This document shows positions 34,835 to 43,531 of a stretch of DNA of 64,000 nt, one piece after another; within the stretch, counting starts at the first letter, position 1, and each line of letters begins with the position of its first letter. Below the pieces are notes generated by a model, which worked only from the letters and a program-made list of their open reading frames with translations, did not search any database and was not told the DNA's origin. The DNA is from Saccharothrix carnea (GTDB lineage Bacteria; Actinomycetota; Actinomycetes; Mycobacteriales; Pseudonocardiaceae). The position numbers and the translations under genes were made by a program. Location: assembly GCF_003014735.1 (NCBI RefSeq), contig NZ_PYAX01000005.1, forward strand, positions 186,001 through 250,000, given 5' to 3'.

Positions 34835-34856
34835 TCGAAGTGAACGCGAGGCGAAC
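34835..34856 (-). promoter_or_regulatory. PHO box of phoX (two 11-nt direct repeats)
   Basis: On the coding strand, GTTCGCCTCGC (34846-34856) is followed at once by GTTCACTTCGA (34835-34845). This is the 11-nt direct-repeat-unit layout of actinobacterial PhoP boxes, with the GTTCACC-type core in each unit. Confidence 0.8.
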
Positions 34857-34974
34857 ACATCGATCGTTAACCAGCCGATACCAGCAGCTCACACCGCGTG
34901 TCGTCGGGTGGTCGCGGATCGTCACACCCGGCGGGCCGGTACGCGGCCCGGCGGCCGAGGGGCGGTGATCGCAC

Positions 34975-34980
34975 TACGGT
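34975..34980 (+). promoter_or_regulatory. -10-like hexamer TACGGT, leaderless HAD gene
   Basis: TACGGT ends 7 nt before GTG 34988, with no Shine-Dalgarno sequence between. Confidence 0.5.
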
Positions 34981-34987
34981 CAGGGGT

Positions 34988-35641
34988 GTGGATGCGGTGG
35001 TGTTCGACCTCGACGGCGTGCTGGTGGACTCCGAGCGGATGTGGGACGAGGTGCGGCAGGCCTTCGCCGCCCGGCACGGCGGCACGTGGCCGGCCGCGGC
35101 GACCCGGGCGATGCAGGGCATGAGCACGCCCGAGTGGGCGACGTACCTGGTGACGGAGGTCGGCGTCCGGCTGACCCCGGCCGAGACCGCGTCAGGCGTG
35201 ATCGGCGAGATGGCCGAGCGCTACGCCGAAGGCCCGCCCGTGCTGCCGGGCGCGGTGGACGTCGTGCGCGAGGTGGCGTCCCGCTACCCGGTGGCCATCG
35301 CCAGCTCCTCCCCGCCGGTCCTGATCAAGTCCTTCCTCGCCGCGACCGACCTGACCGACGTGGTGCCGGTGGCGATCTCCAGCGAACAGGCGGGCGCGGG
35401 CAAGCCGGCGCCGGACGTCTACCTCCTGGCCGCCTCGAAGCTGGGCGTCGACCCGTCCCGCAGCGCCGCGGTGGAGGACTCGACCAACGGCCTGCGCGCC
35501 GCCCTGGCCGCCGGCATGACCGTCTACGCCGTCCCGAACCCGCACTTCCCCCCGGACCCGGTGGTGTTGGCCCACGTCACGGTGTTGCGCGACCTCTCGG
35601 ACCTGCCCGCTGCACTAGCCTCTGCACCTCCAGGTGAATGA
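34988..35641 (+). CDS. HAD-superfamily phosphatase (beta-phosphoglucomutase-like), 217 aa
   Basis: HAD motifs: VVFDLDGVLVDSE (I), AIASSSPP (II), KPAPDVYL (III) and AAVEDSTNGLRAAL (IV). The helical cap between motifs I and II marks subfamily I, which includes phosphoglycolate and sugar phosphatases. GTG 34988 is preceded by TACGGT (34975-34980) with a 7-nt gap, a leaderless arrangement. The stop overlaps the start of a small downstream ORF as ATGA (35638-35641). Confidence 0.9.
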   Translation: MDAVVFDLDGVLVDSERMWDEVRQAFAARHGGTWPAAATRAMQGMSTPEWATYLVTEVGVRLTPAETASGVIGEMAERYAEGPPVLPGAVDVVREVASRYPVAIASSSPPVLIKSFLAATDLTDVVPVAISSEQAGAGKPAPDVYLLAASKLGVDPSRSAAVEDSTNGLRAALAAGMTVYAVPNPHFPPDPVVLAHVTVLRDLSDLPAALASAPPGE

Positions 35642-35799
35642 CCGACACAGTCGAACAGAGCACGGGCGACACCGCCACCACGGGGCCCGTCGATCTGCGA
35701 GGTGTGCCACCGCGGCACGGCCGGCTACGCCCGGTGCTCGACGCGATCGCCTCGCAGCCGTTCGACTGGGACGTGTGCGTGCTCTGCCGGACCACCTAG
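35638..35799 (+). CDS. Small protein with C-terminal CxxC, 53 aa
   Basis: The ATG overlaps the HAD stop by 4 nt (ATGA), suggesting translational coupling. The product begins MTDTVEQSTGDTATTG and ends WDVCVLCRTT, with a VCVLC pair that could bind a metal. The middle is basic (PPRHGRLRP) and probably helical. Its TAG doubles as part of a TAGCGT hexamer before the next gene. Coding status rests on the coupling and clean length; the codon bias is only moderate. Confidence 0.45.
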   Translation: MTDTVEQSTGDTATTGPVDLRGVPPRHGRLRPVLDAIASQPFDWDVCVLCRTT

Positions 35800-35809
35800 C
35801 GTTCAGCAC

Positions 35810-36538
35810 ATGGAACGACGAGTTGCGGTGGTCACCGGGGCGGCGCAGGGGATCGGGGCACGGGTGGCCCAGGTGTTGCGCGGGGACGGGTACGAGGTGG
35901 TCGGGTTCGATCTCGGGGAGACCGAGGGCGGGGTGGTCGGGGACGTGTCGTCGCCGCACGACGTGGCCCGGGTGGTCGAGCGGGTCGGGGATCGGGTGGA
36001 CGTGCTGGTCAACAACGCCGGCATCGCGGGGATCACGCCGTTCGAGGACACGTCGCTGGAGCAGTGGGAGCGGATGGTGGCGGTCAACCTCACCGGGCCG
36101 TTCCTGCTGACGCAGGCGTTGGGGCGGGTGATGCTGGCGCGCGGTCGGGGTGCGGTGGTGAACATCGCGTCCGTGGCCGGGTTGCGCGGTGTCGCGGACC
36201 GGGCCGCGTACAACACCACCAAGCACGGGTTGATCGGCATGACGCGCACGCTCGCCGTGGAGTGGGGCGGGCGCGGGGTCCGGGTCAACGCGGTGTGCCC
36301 CGGCTGGGTGAAGACCGAGATGGACGTCGAGTCGCAGGCGGGCGGGCACTACGGCGACGCCGACATCACCGACCACGTGCCGATGGGCCGGTTCGCGACG
36401 CCCGACGACATCGCGCAGGCCGTCGCCTTCCTGGCCGACCCGGACCGCAGCGGCTTCGTCAACGGGGTCGCGCTGCCGGTGGACGGCGGGTGGACGGCCG
36501 ACGGGTCGTGGCAGTCGCTGCGGCTGTCCAAGCGCTGA
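35810..36538 (+). CDS. Short-chain dehydrogenase/reductase, 242 aa (FabG-like)
   Basis: The cofactor motif is VVTGAAQGIGARVAQV, the active site YNTTKHGLIGM (YxxxK) follows the Ser-containing NIASVAGL, and NNAGIAG is present. A C-terminal FVNGVALPVDGGWTADG is typical of FabG-like and glucose/acetoacetyl reductase SDRs. The start ATG 35810 is 7 nt after TAGCGT (35797-35802). It is followed by a strong bidirectional terminator before ino1. The substrate is unknown. Confidence 0.93.
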   Translation: MERRVAVVTGAAQGIGARVAQVLRGDGYEVVGFDLGETEGGVVGDVSSPHDVARVVERVGDRVDVLVNNAGIAGITPFEDTSLEQWERMVAVNLTGPFLLTQALGRVMLARGRGAVVNIASVAGLRGVADRAAYNTTKHGLIGMTRTLAVEWGGRGVRVNAVCPGWVKTEMDVESQAGGHYGDADITDHVPMGRFATPDDIAQAVAFLADPDRSGFVNGVALPVDGGWTADGSWQSLRLSKR

Positions 36539-36543
36539 CCGGC

Positions 36544-36579
36544 GGAAACCCCCTGCACGAACGCGTGCAGGGGGTTTCC
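36544..36579. terminator. Bidirectional terminator between SDR and ino1
   Basis: A perfect 16-bp stem, GGAAACCCCCTGCACG (36544-36559) / CGTGCAGGGGGTTTCC (36564-36579), with a 4-nt loop. It lies between two convergent stops. A run of T on each side of the stem base (in TTTCC or GGAAA) is short but present. Confidence 0.9.
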
Positions 36580-36593
36580 GGCCGGCGGAAAGC

Positions 36594-37685
36594 TCAGCGC
36601 TCCACGTCGCCGCGGATGAACGCCTCGACCGCCTCGTGCGCCTCGGAGTCCGAGTACTGCACCGGCGGGGACTTCATGAAGTACGACGACGCCGACAGGA
36701 TCGGGCCGCCGATACCCCGATCGAGCGCGATCTTCGCGGCGCGCACCGCGTCGATGATGATGCCCGCCGAGTTCGGCGAGTCCCACACCTCGAGCTTGTA
36801 CTCCAGGTTCAGCGGCACGTCGCCGAACGCACGGCCCTCCAGCCGCACGTACGCCCACTTGCGGTCGTCCAGCCACGCCACGTAGTCGGACGGGCCGATG
36901 TGCACGTTGCGCTTGCCGAGGTCGCGGTCGACCTGGGAGGTCACGGCCTGCGTCTTGGAGACCTTCTTGGACTCCAGCCGCTCCAGCTCCTTCATGTTCA
37001 GGAAGTCCATGTTCCCGCCCACGTTGAGCTGCATCGTGCGGTCGAGCTGCACGCCGCGGTCCTCGAACAGCTTGGCCAGCACGCGGTGCGTGATAGTGGC
37101 ACCGACCTGCGACTTGATGTCGTCGCCGACGATCGGCACGCCGGCCGCGCGGAACTTCTCGGCCCACTCCGGGTCGGAGGCGATGAACACCGGCAGGGCG
37201 TTGACGAACGCCACACCGGCGTCGATGGCGGCCTGCGCGTAGAAGCGGTCCGCCGCCTCCGAGCCGACCGGCAGGTACGACACCAGCACGTCGACGTCGG
37301 CGTCGCGCAGCGCCTGCGCCACGTCCACCGGCTGCTCGTCGGACTCCTCGATGGTCTCCCGGTAGAACCGGCCGAGACCGTCGAGCGTGTGACCCCGCTG
37401 CACGGTGACGCCGAGCGGCGGCACGTCGGCGATCTTGATCGTGTTGTTCTCGCTCGCCCCGATGGCCTCGGACAGGTCCGTGCCGACCTTCTTGGCGTCC
37501 ACGTCGAACGCGGCGACGAACTCGATGTCGCGCACGTGGTAGTCGCCGAACCGGACGTGCATCAGACCGGGCACGCGGGTGCTCGGATCGGCATCGCGGT
37601 AGTAGTGGACGCCCTGCACCAGCGACGCCGCGCAGTTGCCGACCCCGACAATGGCCACTCGAACGGTGCGGCGGTTGTCGCCCAT
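36594..37685 (-). CDS. ino1: Inositol-3-phosphate synthase
   Basis: 363 residues. It converts glucose 6-phosphate to 1L-myo-inositol 1-phosphate using NAD+, feeding phosphatidylinositol and mycothiol synthesis. The NAD-binding motif [16 protein letters not shown] and the actinobacterial Ino1 stretches [32 protein letters not shown] and [11 protein letters not shown] are present. GGAGGA lies 6 nt before the ATG. The PadR gene is directly upstream (40 bp) on the same strand, matching the mycobacterial Rv0047c-ino1 order. Confidence 0.97.
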   Translation of the reverse strand: MGDNRRTVRVAIVGVGNCAASLVQGVHYYRDADPSTRVPGLMHVRFGDYHVRDIEFVAAFDVDAKKVGTDLSEAIGASENNTIKIADVPPLGVTVQRGHTLDGLGRFYRETIEESDEQPVDVAQALRDADVDVLVSYLPVGSEAADRFYAQAAIDAGVAFVNALPVFIASDPEWAEKFRAAGVPIVGDDIKSQVGATITHRVLAKLFEDRGVQLDRTMQLNVGGNMDFLNMKELERLESKKVSKTQAVTSQVDRDLGKRNVHIGPSDYVAWLDDRKWAYVRLEGRAFGDVPLNLEYKLEVWDSPNSAGIIIDAVRAAKIALDRGIGGPILSASSYFMKSPPVQYSDSEAHEAVEAFIRGDVER

Positions 37686-37725
37686 GCCGAGTCCTCCTTG
37701 ATTCTTCCGTGCTCGTATTCGGGGG

Positions 37726-38271
37726 TTATTGGTCCCGCTCGCGCTGTTCGGCCTGCTCGTGGGCGATCAGCTCGTTCAACCACCGCACTTCGCGCTCGGT
37801 GCTCTCCAGCCCGAGCCGGTGCAGCTCCCGGGTGTACCGGTCGATGCGTTCGCTGGTGGCCGATAACGAGGTGCGCAGTCCTTCGCGGCGTTCCTCGACC
37901 CGGCGCCTGCGGCCCTCGAGGATGCGCATCCTGATCTCGGCGGGGGTGCGGGAGAAGAACGCCAGGTGGACGCCGAACGAGTCGTCGTCCCACGTCTGGG
38001 GTCCGGCGTTGGCCAGCAGTTCGGCGAACCTCTCCTTGCCCTCCGCGGTGAGCTTGTAGACCTTGCGCGCCCGGCGGCCCCACCGGGCCGAGTCCTCCTC
38101 GGGCACTTCCTCGACGATCAGGCCGCCACGTTGCAGCTTGCGCAACGTGGGGTACAGCGTCCCGTAGGAGAACGCGCGGAACGCCCCCAGCAACTCGTGC
38201 AAGCGCTTGCGCAGCTCGTAGCCGTGCATGGGCGCTTCGTGCAGCAGGCCGAGGACCGCGAACTCCAGCAC
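37726..38271 (-). CDS. PadR-family transcriptional regulator, 181 aa
   Basis: An N-terminal winged helix of the PadR type ([39 protein letters not shown]) is followed by a long C-terminal antiparallel coiled coil ([23 protein letters not shown]) for dimerisation. GGAGG precedes the GTG. A palindrome (38315-38331) lies 44 bp upstream. It sits immediately upstream of ino1 on the same strand and probably regulates its own transcript and possibly ino1. Confidence 0.93.
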   Translation of the reverse strand: MLEFAVLGLLHEAPMHGYELRKRLHELLGAFRAFSYGTLYPTLRKLQRGGLIVEEVPEEDSARWGRRARKVYKLTAEGKERFAELLANAGPQTWDDDSFGVHLAFFSRTPAEIRMRILEGRRRRVEERREGLRTSLSATSERIDRYTRELHRLGLESTEREVRWLNELIAHEQAEQRERDQ

Positions 38272-38314
38272 GTAGCACCTCCCCGCTCAGGTGAGCGCCG
38301 ATGGGTGCGGTCAG

Positions 38315-38331
38315 TATATCGGTGCGATACA
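38315..38331. promoter_or_regulatory. Candidate PadR operator
   Basis: TATATCG-GTG-CGATACA is an inverted repeat with 7-bp arms (one mismatch). It lies between the PadR start and the divergent DUF5318 gene, 44 bp from the former and 109 bp from the latter. Confidence 0.6.
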
Positions 38332-38426
38332 TCCGCGCACGCAGATGCCGTGTCGCGTGGCACACAGCGACCCCTGCCTTCGGCCCACTGCCCTGAACGG
38401 CCCATCGGTCGGGTTGGAGCGGCACG

Positions 38427-38432
38427 TACTCT
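38427..38432 (+). promoter_or_regulatory. -10-like hexamer TACTCT, leaderless DUF5318 gene
   Basis: TACTCT ends 7 nt before GTG 38440, without a Shine-Dalgarno sequence. Confidence 0.5.
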
Positions 38433-38439
38433 GGTCGTC

Positions 38440-38844
38440 GTGTCGACCCAACGCCAGGTCGTGGACTACGCCTTGCAGCGCCGTGCGCTGCTGGCGGAGG
38501 TCTACGCGGGCCGAGTGGGCACGATGGAGGTCTGCGACGCCGGCCCGTACCTGCTGCGAGCTGCGAAGTTCCACGGCCGGCCGACCGAGCAGACCTGCCC
38601 GGTGTGCCGGAAGGAACCGCTCACCCACGTGTCCTGGGTCTACGGCGACGAGCTCAAGCACGCGGCCGGATCCGCGCGCACCGCCGACGAGCTGGCCCGC
38701 ATGGCGACCCTCTTCGAGGAGTTCACCGTGTACGTGGTCGAAGTTTGCCGCACATGTAGTTGGAACCACCTGGTGCAGTCATACGTCCTGGGAACGCGTG
38801 GCCTGAACTCTCGCAAGCCACGCAGGAGGACCGCGGCGGAGTGA
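38440..38844 (+). CDS. DUF5318-family protein, 134 aa
   Basis: Two CxxC pairs, CPVCRKEPLTH and CRTCSWNHL, could form one zinc ribbon. The remainder is helical (VVDYALQRRALLAEVYAGR) with a basic tail (SRKPRRRTAAE). This gene precedes the class A PBP ponA in other actinobacteria, as in the mycobacterial Rv0049-ponA1 order, and does so here (94 bp apart). No function is established. Confidence 0.85.
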   Translation: MSTQRQVVDYALQRRALLAEVYAGRVGTMEVCDAGPYLLRAAKFHGRPTEQTCPVCRKEPLTHVSWVYGDELKHAAGSARTADELARMATLFEEFTVYVVEVCRTCSWNHLVQSYVLGTRGLNSRKPRRRTAAE

Positions 38845-38938
38845 ACCTGCTCCGACCACGGGCGCCGCTCCGGCGAGGAGCAGCGGCGTACGACCACCGA
38901 ACCGCGTGCAACGGCACGCCGGTCTGGGAGGCCATTTC

Positions 38939-41806
38939 GTGAACGACCAGCATGACGACAGGCATCGTGGCGCGGAGCCGCAATGGCCGACCGGGGAGGA
39001 CCCGGACGGCGGCGGTCACCCACCGCGCCACGGAGCCGGGGATCAGCCGGAGCGTCCGAACACCCCGCCAGGTGGTTTCGCGCGCTCACCGCTCGACGGC
39101 CCCGGCCCTAGGCACGGCACCCCACCGGGCGGGTTCACCCGTCCGGGCACGCCACCCGGCGGCTTCCCGCAGGCGGGCGGCACCCCGCCCGGTGGCATCC
39201 CCCGGGGTGGCCCACCGCCGCGCAGGCCCGCGGGCCCCGGCCCCGGCGGCAGGCACGGCGGCCCGGTACCCGGTGCGCGTCCCGAAGGCCCGGCCGTCGC
39301 GGGCAACGTGCCCGGCGGCCCGCCCCAGCGCCCCAACACGCCTCCCGGCGGCATGCGCCGACCCGGTGCCCCCGGTGGTCCCGTGCCGCCCGGCGGCAGG
39401 CCACCGGTCGGCGGCCCCGGTGGTCCGCGCAGGCCGGGCGGTCCCGGAGGCCCCGGTGGACCCGCCGGTCCCGGTGGCCCGCAGCGGCGTCCCGGCGAGG
39501 AGCCGACCGACCTGCTCCCGCCCGTCTACCAGACCACGCCCCGCGAGCCCGAGCTCCTCACGCACCGCGAGGACGAGGTCGAGCTGGAGCCGTTCTACGA
39601 CGACGAGTACGACGAGGAGCTGACCGAGGAGGAGGCCCGCGCCGTGCGTCGCAAGAAGGTGTGGCGCCGCGTGCGCCGCACCACCTACGTCGCCCTCGGG
39701 CTGATGCTCCTGGCACCGGTCGTCGCGTTCGCCATCGCCTACCAGGTGGTCGAGGTGCCGAACCCCGAGGCGGTCGCGGCCGACCAGGGCAAGGCGATCA
39801 CGATCCTGTACGCCGACGGCACGGAGATGACCAAGTACGCGCCGGGTGACGCGAACCGCACCCTGGTCAAGTACGAGGACCTGCCGCAGACGCTCAAGGA
39901 CGCCGTGTTCGCCGCGGAGGACCCGACGTTCATGACGAACGTCGGCTTCGACCTCACCGCCATCGCCCGCGCCGGCTGGTACCAGCTCAAGGGCGAGCAG
40001 AGCGGTGGCTCGGGCCTCACGCAGCAGTACGTCAAGGAGGCCACCGACCAGGCCGACATGACGCTGACCCGCAAGTTCACCGAGGCGGTCACCGCGTACA
40101 AGATGTCGCAGCAGCAGGACAAGCCGGACATCCTGACGGCGTACCTGAACACGATCTACTTCGGTCGTGGCGGCTACGGCATCAAGACCGCGGTGAAGGC
40201 GTACTTCGGCGACGTCCAGCTCAAGGACCTCACCCACACGCAGGCCGCGCTGCTGGCGGGCATGATCCAGAACCCGGGCCGGTCGGAGCAGCCGGCGTAC
40301 CGCGAAGAGCGCTGGAACTACGTGATGGACCAGATGCTCAAGCACGGCTGGATCGACCAGGCCTACCGCGGTTCCGCGGAGATGCCGGTGCCGTTGGAGC
40401 AGACCGACCAGTCCGGCCTGAGCGGGCCGCGCCTGCACATCCGCGACCAGGTCATCCAGGAGATGGACAGGGTCGAGTGGGACGTCGAGAAGGCGCAGAA
40501 GGTCGGCGTCACCGTCCACACCACCATCGAGCCGCCGAAGCAGCTCGCGGCCGAGGAGGCGGTGCGGGACATCATGGGTCCGCAGCCGCCGGAGCTGAGG
40601 TCGTCGCTCACCGCGATCGACCCGCAGACCGGTGCGGTCCGGGCGTACTACGCGGGCGCGGACGGCACGGGCCTGGACTACGCGACCAACACGCTCCAGG
40701 AGGCCGGCTCGTCGTTCAAGCCGTTCGACCTGGTCGCCGCGCTGAAGGCGGGCAAGGGCCTCGGCACGACCTACGACGGCCGCTCGCCGAAGACCTTCAA
40801 GCTCGGCGGCACCAACATCACCATCCGCAACGCCTCCGACACGGGCAACACGTGCGGTGAGGAGTGCCCCATCCGCGAGGCGATGCGGATGTCGCTGAAC
40901 ACGGTGTTCTACGAGATGGTGATCGAGATCGGCACCCAGCCGGTCGCCGACGCCGCGCACGCCGCGGGCATCCCGAAGTCCGTCGAGGTGCAGGGCGTGA
41001 AGAAGGACCTGCTGGTCAACGAGAACGGCGGGGCGCCCAACGTCGGTATCGCCATCGGTGGTGGCGAGGCGCAGGTGCGGCCGTTCGACATGGCATCGGC
41101 GTACGCCACGTTCGCCGCGCGCGGCGTCTACCACGAGCCGTTCTTCATCTCGAAGATCACCAACGCCGAGGGCAAGGCCGTTTACCAGCACGTCGACGTG
41201 TCCCGGCAGGCGTTCGACCCGGACCCGCAGAAGAACCAGGACATCGCGGACAACGTCACCGAGTCGCTCAAGCCCGTCCTCACGTACTCGAAGATCCCGT
41301 GCGCGGGCCGCGAGTGCGCGGGCAAGACCGGCACGCACGAGCTCCCCGACGACGCCAGCCAGAACTCGAAGGCGTGGATGGTCGGCTACACGCCGTCGCT
41401 GTCCGCGTCGGTGTGGGTCGGCCGTGACGAGGGCAACGTGGCGTTGAGGGACGCCCAGGGCAGGCCGGTCTTCGGTGGTGGCCTGCCGGGTCAGGTGTGG
41501 AAGCGGTTCATGGACAAGGCGCTCGAAGGCACCCCGGCGGAGCCCTTCCCGAAGCCCCGGAAGCTGAACCAGTTCGACAACCCGACGAAGACGACCACCA
41601 CCACGACCACCACCACGACGACCAAGAAGAACGACGACGACAACAACAATCGGACGACGACGACTCAGCCGACCACGGGTCGGACGACGACGACGAAGCC
41701 GACGACCACCCGTCCGTGCGTGGGCCTGGCCTGCCCGACCCAGCCGACCACGTCGGACGAGAACGAGCCCGACCCGATCGGCAACGGCAGTCCGCCAACG
41801 CGTTAG
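38939..41806 (+). CDS. ponA: Class A penicillin-binding protein (glycosyltransferase/transpeptidase), 955 aa
   Basis: Residues 1-~240 are cytoplasmic, Pro/Gly-rich and disordered, with five TPPGG(F/I/M)-type repeats and an acidic end. One membrane helix (~249-270, YVALGLMLLAPVVAFAIAYQ) follows. The GT51 domain shows FAAEDPTFMTNVGFD and GGSGLTQQYVKEA. The transpeptidase domain has SSFK (Ser591/Lys594), SLN in MSLNTVFYE and KTGT (~796). The tail is a Thr-rich stretch (a run of 11 Thr). GGGAGG lies 7 nt before GTG 38939. It polymerises and cross-links peptidoglycan outside the membrane. Confidence 0.96.
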   Translation: MNDQHDDRHRGAEPQWPTGEDPDGGGHPPRHGAGDQPERPNTPPGGFARSPLDGPGPRHGTPPGGFTRPGTPPGGFPQAGGTPPGGIPRGGPPPRRPAGPGPGGRHGGPVPGARPEGPAVAGNVPGGPPQRPNTPPGGMRRPGAPGGPVPPGGRPPVGGPGGPRRPGGPGGPGGPAGPGGPQRRPGEEPTDLLPPVYQTTPREPELLTHREDEVELEPFYDDEYDEELTEEEARAVRRKKVWRRVRRTTYVALGLMLLAPVVAFAIAYQVVEVPNPEAVAADQGKAITILYADGTEMTKYAPGDANRTLVKYEDLPQTLKDAVFAAEDPTFMTNVGFDLTAIARAGWYQLKGEQSGGSGLTQQYVKEATDQADMTLTRKFTEAVTAYKMSQQQDKPDILTAYLNTIYFGRGGYGIKTAVKAYFGDVQLKDLTHTQAALLAGMIQNPGRSEQPAYREERWNYVMDQMLKHGWIDQAYRGSAEMPVPLEQTDQSGLSGPRLHIRDQVIQEMDRVEWDVEKAQKVGVTVHTTIEPPKQLAAEEAVRDIMGPQPPELRSSLTAIDPQTGAVRAYYAGADGTGLDYATNTLQEAGSSFKPFDLVAALKAGKGLGTTYDGRSPKTFKLGGTNITIRNASDTGNTCGEECPIREAMRMSLNTVFYEMVIEIGTQPVADAAHAAGIPKSVEVQGVKKDLLVNENGGAPNVGIAIGGGEAQVRPFDMASAYATFAARGVYHEPFFISKITNAEGKAVYQHVDVSRQAFDPDPQKNQDIADNVTESLKPVLTYSKIPCAGRECAGKTGTHELPDDASQNSKAWMVGYTPSLSASVWVGRDEGNVALRDAQGRPVFGGGLPGQVWKRFMDKALEGTPAEPFPKPRKLNQFDNPTKTTTTTTTTTTTKKNDDDNNNRTTTTQPTTGRTTTTKPTTTRPCVGLACPTQPTTSDENEPDPIGNGSPPTR

Positions 41807-41942
41807 CGACACGGGTTCGCGCACGTCGAGAGGGGTCCGGCCGAGTGCCGGGCCCCTCTTCGCGTGCGGGCGGGGTACTGGAGACCGCAGCGGTCACCGA
41901 GGGGTTCGCGTCGACCTCACATCTTCCGTTGACCCGTGCCCG

Positions 41943-41948
41943 TAGCAT
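41943..41948 (+). promoter_or_regulatory. -10-like hexamer TAGCAT, leaderless glycosyltransferase gene
   Basis: TAGCAT ends 8 nt before GTG 41957, which favours that start over GTG 41936 upstream of the hexamer. Confidence 0.5.
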
Positions 41949-41956
41949 CCGTCACC

Positions 41957-43531
41957 GTGGCCAGCCCCTCGGAGCCCTCGCGGACGAACGCCGACGACAC
42001 CGACTCGCTCACCCCCGAGGAGCGGGTCAACCCCACGTGGACCGAGCCGCTGGCCCGGACCGCGAGCAAGCCGATCGGCGGGCCGGTCGGACGGCACGCG
42101 TCGGTCGGCAGGCAGTGGTTCTGGACACCGCTGCGGGTCGTGCTGCTGTTCGCGGTCGTGACGCTGGCGCTGTCGTGGTTCCAGAAGTCGCCGTGCATCC
42201 AGCAGTACGTGGACGACAACGGCGTGGTGCAGCTCGACTGGCGCGGCAGCAAGCAGTTCACCGCGATGTGCTACTCCGACACCGTGCCGCTGTACACGGC
42301 GGAGCGGTTGGACAAGCCGGACACGTTCCCCTACAAGACGTCCTGGGTGGACGACGAGGGCAAGCCGACGGCGCACGTGCGGTACATGGAGTACCCCGTG
42401 CTGACGGGCATGTTCCAGCTGCTCAACGCGCGCATGGCGCAGGGCTGGACGGTGATCGCCTCGTCCGGGTGGCTGCCGAACCCGATGACGGTGATCGTGT
42501 ACTTCAACATCACCGCGCTGTGGCTGGCGCTGGCGTGGCTGGTGACCGCGTACGCGGTGGCGCAACTGGCCAGGCGGCGGCCGTACGACGCGGTGCTGGT
42601 GGCGGTGTCGCCGCTGGTGATCGTGCACGCGTTCACCAACTTCGACACGCTGGCGACGGCGTTCGCGACGGCGGGCATGCTCGCGTGGGCGCGCAAGAAG
42701 CCGGTGCTGGCGGGCGTGCTGCTGGGGCTCGGGGGCGCGGCGAAGCTGTACCCGCTGTTCCTGCTCGGGCCGTTGCTGTTGCTGTGCTGGCGGTCGGGGC
42801 GGCTGAAGGCCGGGTGGACCACGTTCGGCGCGACTCTGGCGACGTGGGCGCTGGTGAACGCGCCGATCGCGTGGCTCTACCCGGACGGGTGGCGGGAGTT
42901 CTTCCGGCTGAACACCGAGCGCGGCGTCGACCCGGACTCGCTGTACAACGTGATCGCGCAGTGGACCGGGTGGCAGGGCTTCGACCCCGGTCTCGCGCAC
43001 GGCCAGGCGCCCGAGGTGCTGAACACGGTCAGCGCGGTGCTGTTCCTGGTGTGCTGCGCCGCGGTCGGGTTCGTGGCCATGTCCGCGCCGCGGCGGCCGA
43101 GGTTCGCGCAGCTGGCGTTCCTCGTGGTGGCCGCGTTCCTGCTGACGAACAAGGTGTGGAGCCCGCAGTACTCGCTGTGGCTCGTGCCGCTGGCCGTGCT
43201 GGCCCTGCCGCGGTGGAAACCGCTGCTGGCGTGGATGGTGGTGGACGCGCTGGTCTGGGTGCCCCGGATGTTCTTCTACCTGGGCGTGGAGAACAAGGGC
43301 CTGCCGATCGACTGGTTCCTGGGCACGGTCGTCGCGCGTGACGTCGCGGTGATCGTGCTGTGCGGGATGATCGTGCGCGAGATCTACCGGCCGAGCCGGG
43401 ACAAGGTGCGGCAGGCGGGCGATGACGACCCGTGCGGCGGTGTCTTCGACGGCGCACCGGACCGGTTCGCGCTGCGGTTCAAGCGGCGGCGCGAGGACGC
43501 CCCCGCGGTCGCCGCCGGTACGGGAAGCTAG
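41957..43531 (+). CDS. Membrane glycosyltransferase, GT87/DUF2029-type, 524 aa
   Basis: A ~60-residue acidic N-terminus precedes ten or more membrane helices. The extracytoplasmic region holds [21 protein letters not shown] and, further on, [10 protein letters not shown], plus [17 protein letters not shown] near the C-terminus. These are hallmarks of actinobacterial GT-C polyprenol-dependent glycosyltransferases. The gene follows ponA, as Rv0051 follows ponA1, and its product may build cell-envelope glycans. Its stop shares CTAG (43528-43531) with the convergent paralogue. Confidence 0.88.
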   Translation: MASPSEPSRTNADDTDSLTPEERVNPTWTEPLARTASKPIGGPVGRHASVGRQWFWTPLRVVLLFAVVTLALSWFQKSPCIQQYVDDNGVVQLDWRGSKQFTAMCYSDTVPLYTAERLDKPDTFPYKTSWVDDEGKPTAHVRYMEYPVLTGMFQLLNARMAQGWTVIASSGWLPNPMTVIVYFNITALWLALAWLVTAYAVAQLARRRPYDAVLVAVSPLVIVHAFTNFDTLATAFATAGMLAWARKKPVLAGVLLGLGGAAKLYPLFLLGPLLLLCWRSGRLKAGWTTFGATLATWALVNAPIAWLYPDGWREFFRLNTERGVDPDSLYNVIAQWTGWQGFDPGLAHGQAPEVLNTVSAVLFLVCCAAVGFVAMSAPRRPRFAQLAFLVVAAFLLTNKVWSPQYSLWLVPLAVLALPRWKPLLAWMVVDALVWVPRMFFYLGVENKGLPIDWFLGTVVARDVAVIVLCGMIVREIYRPSRDKVRQAGDDDPCGGVFDGAPDRFALRFKRRREDAPAVAAGTGS

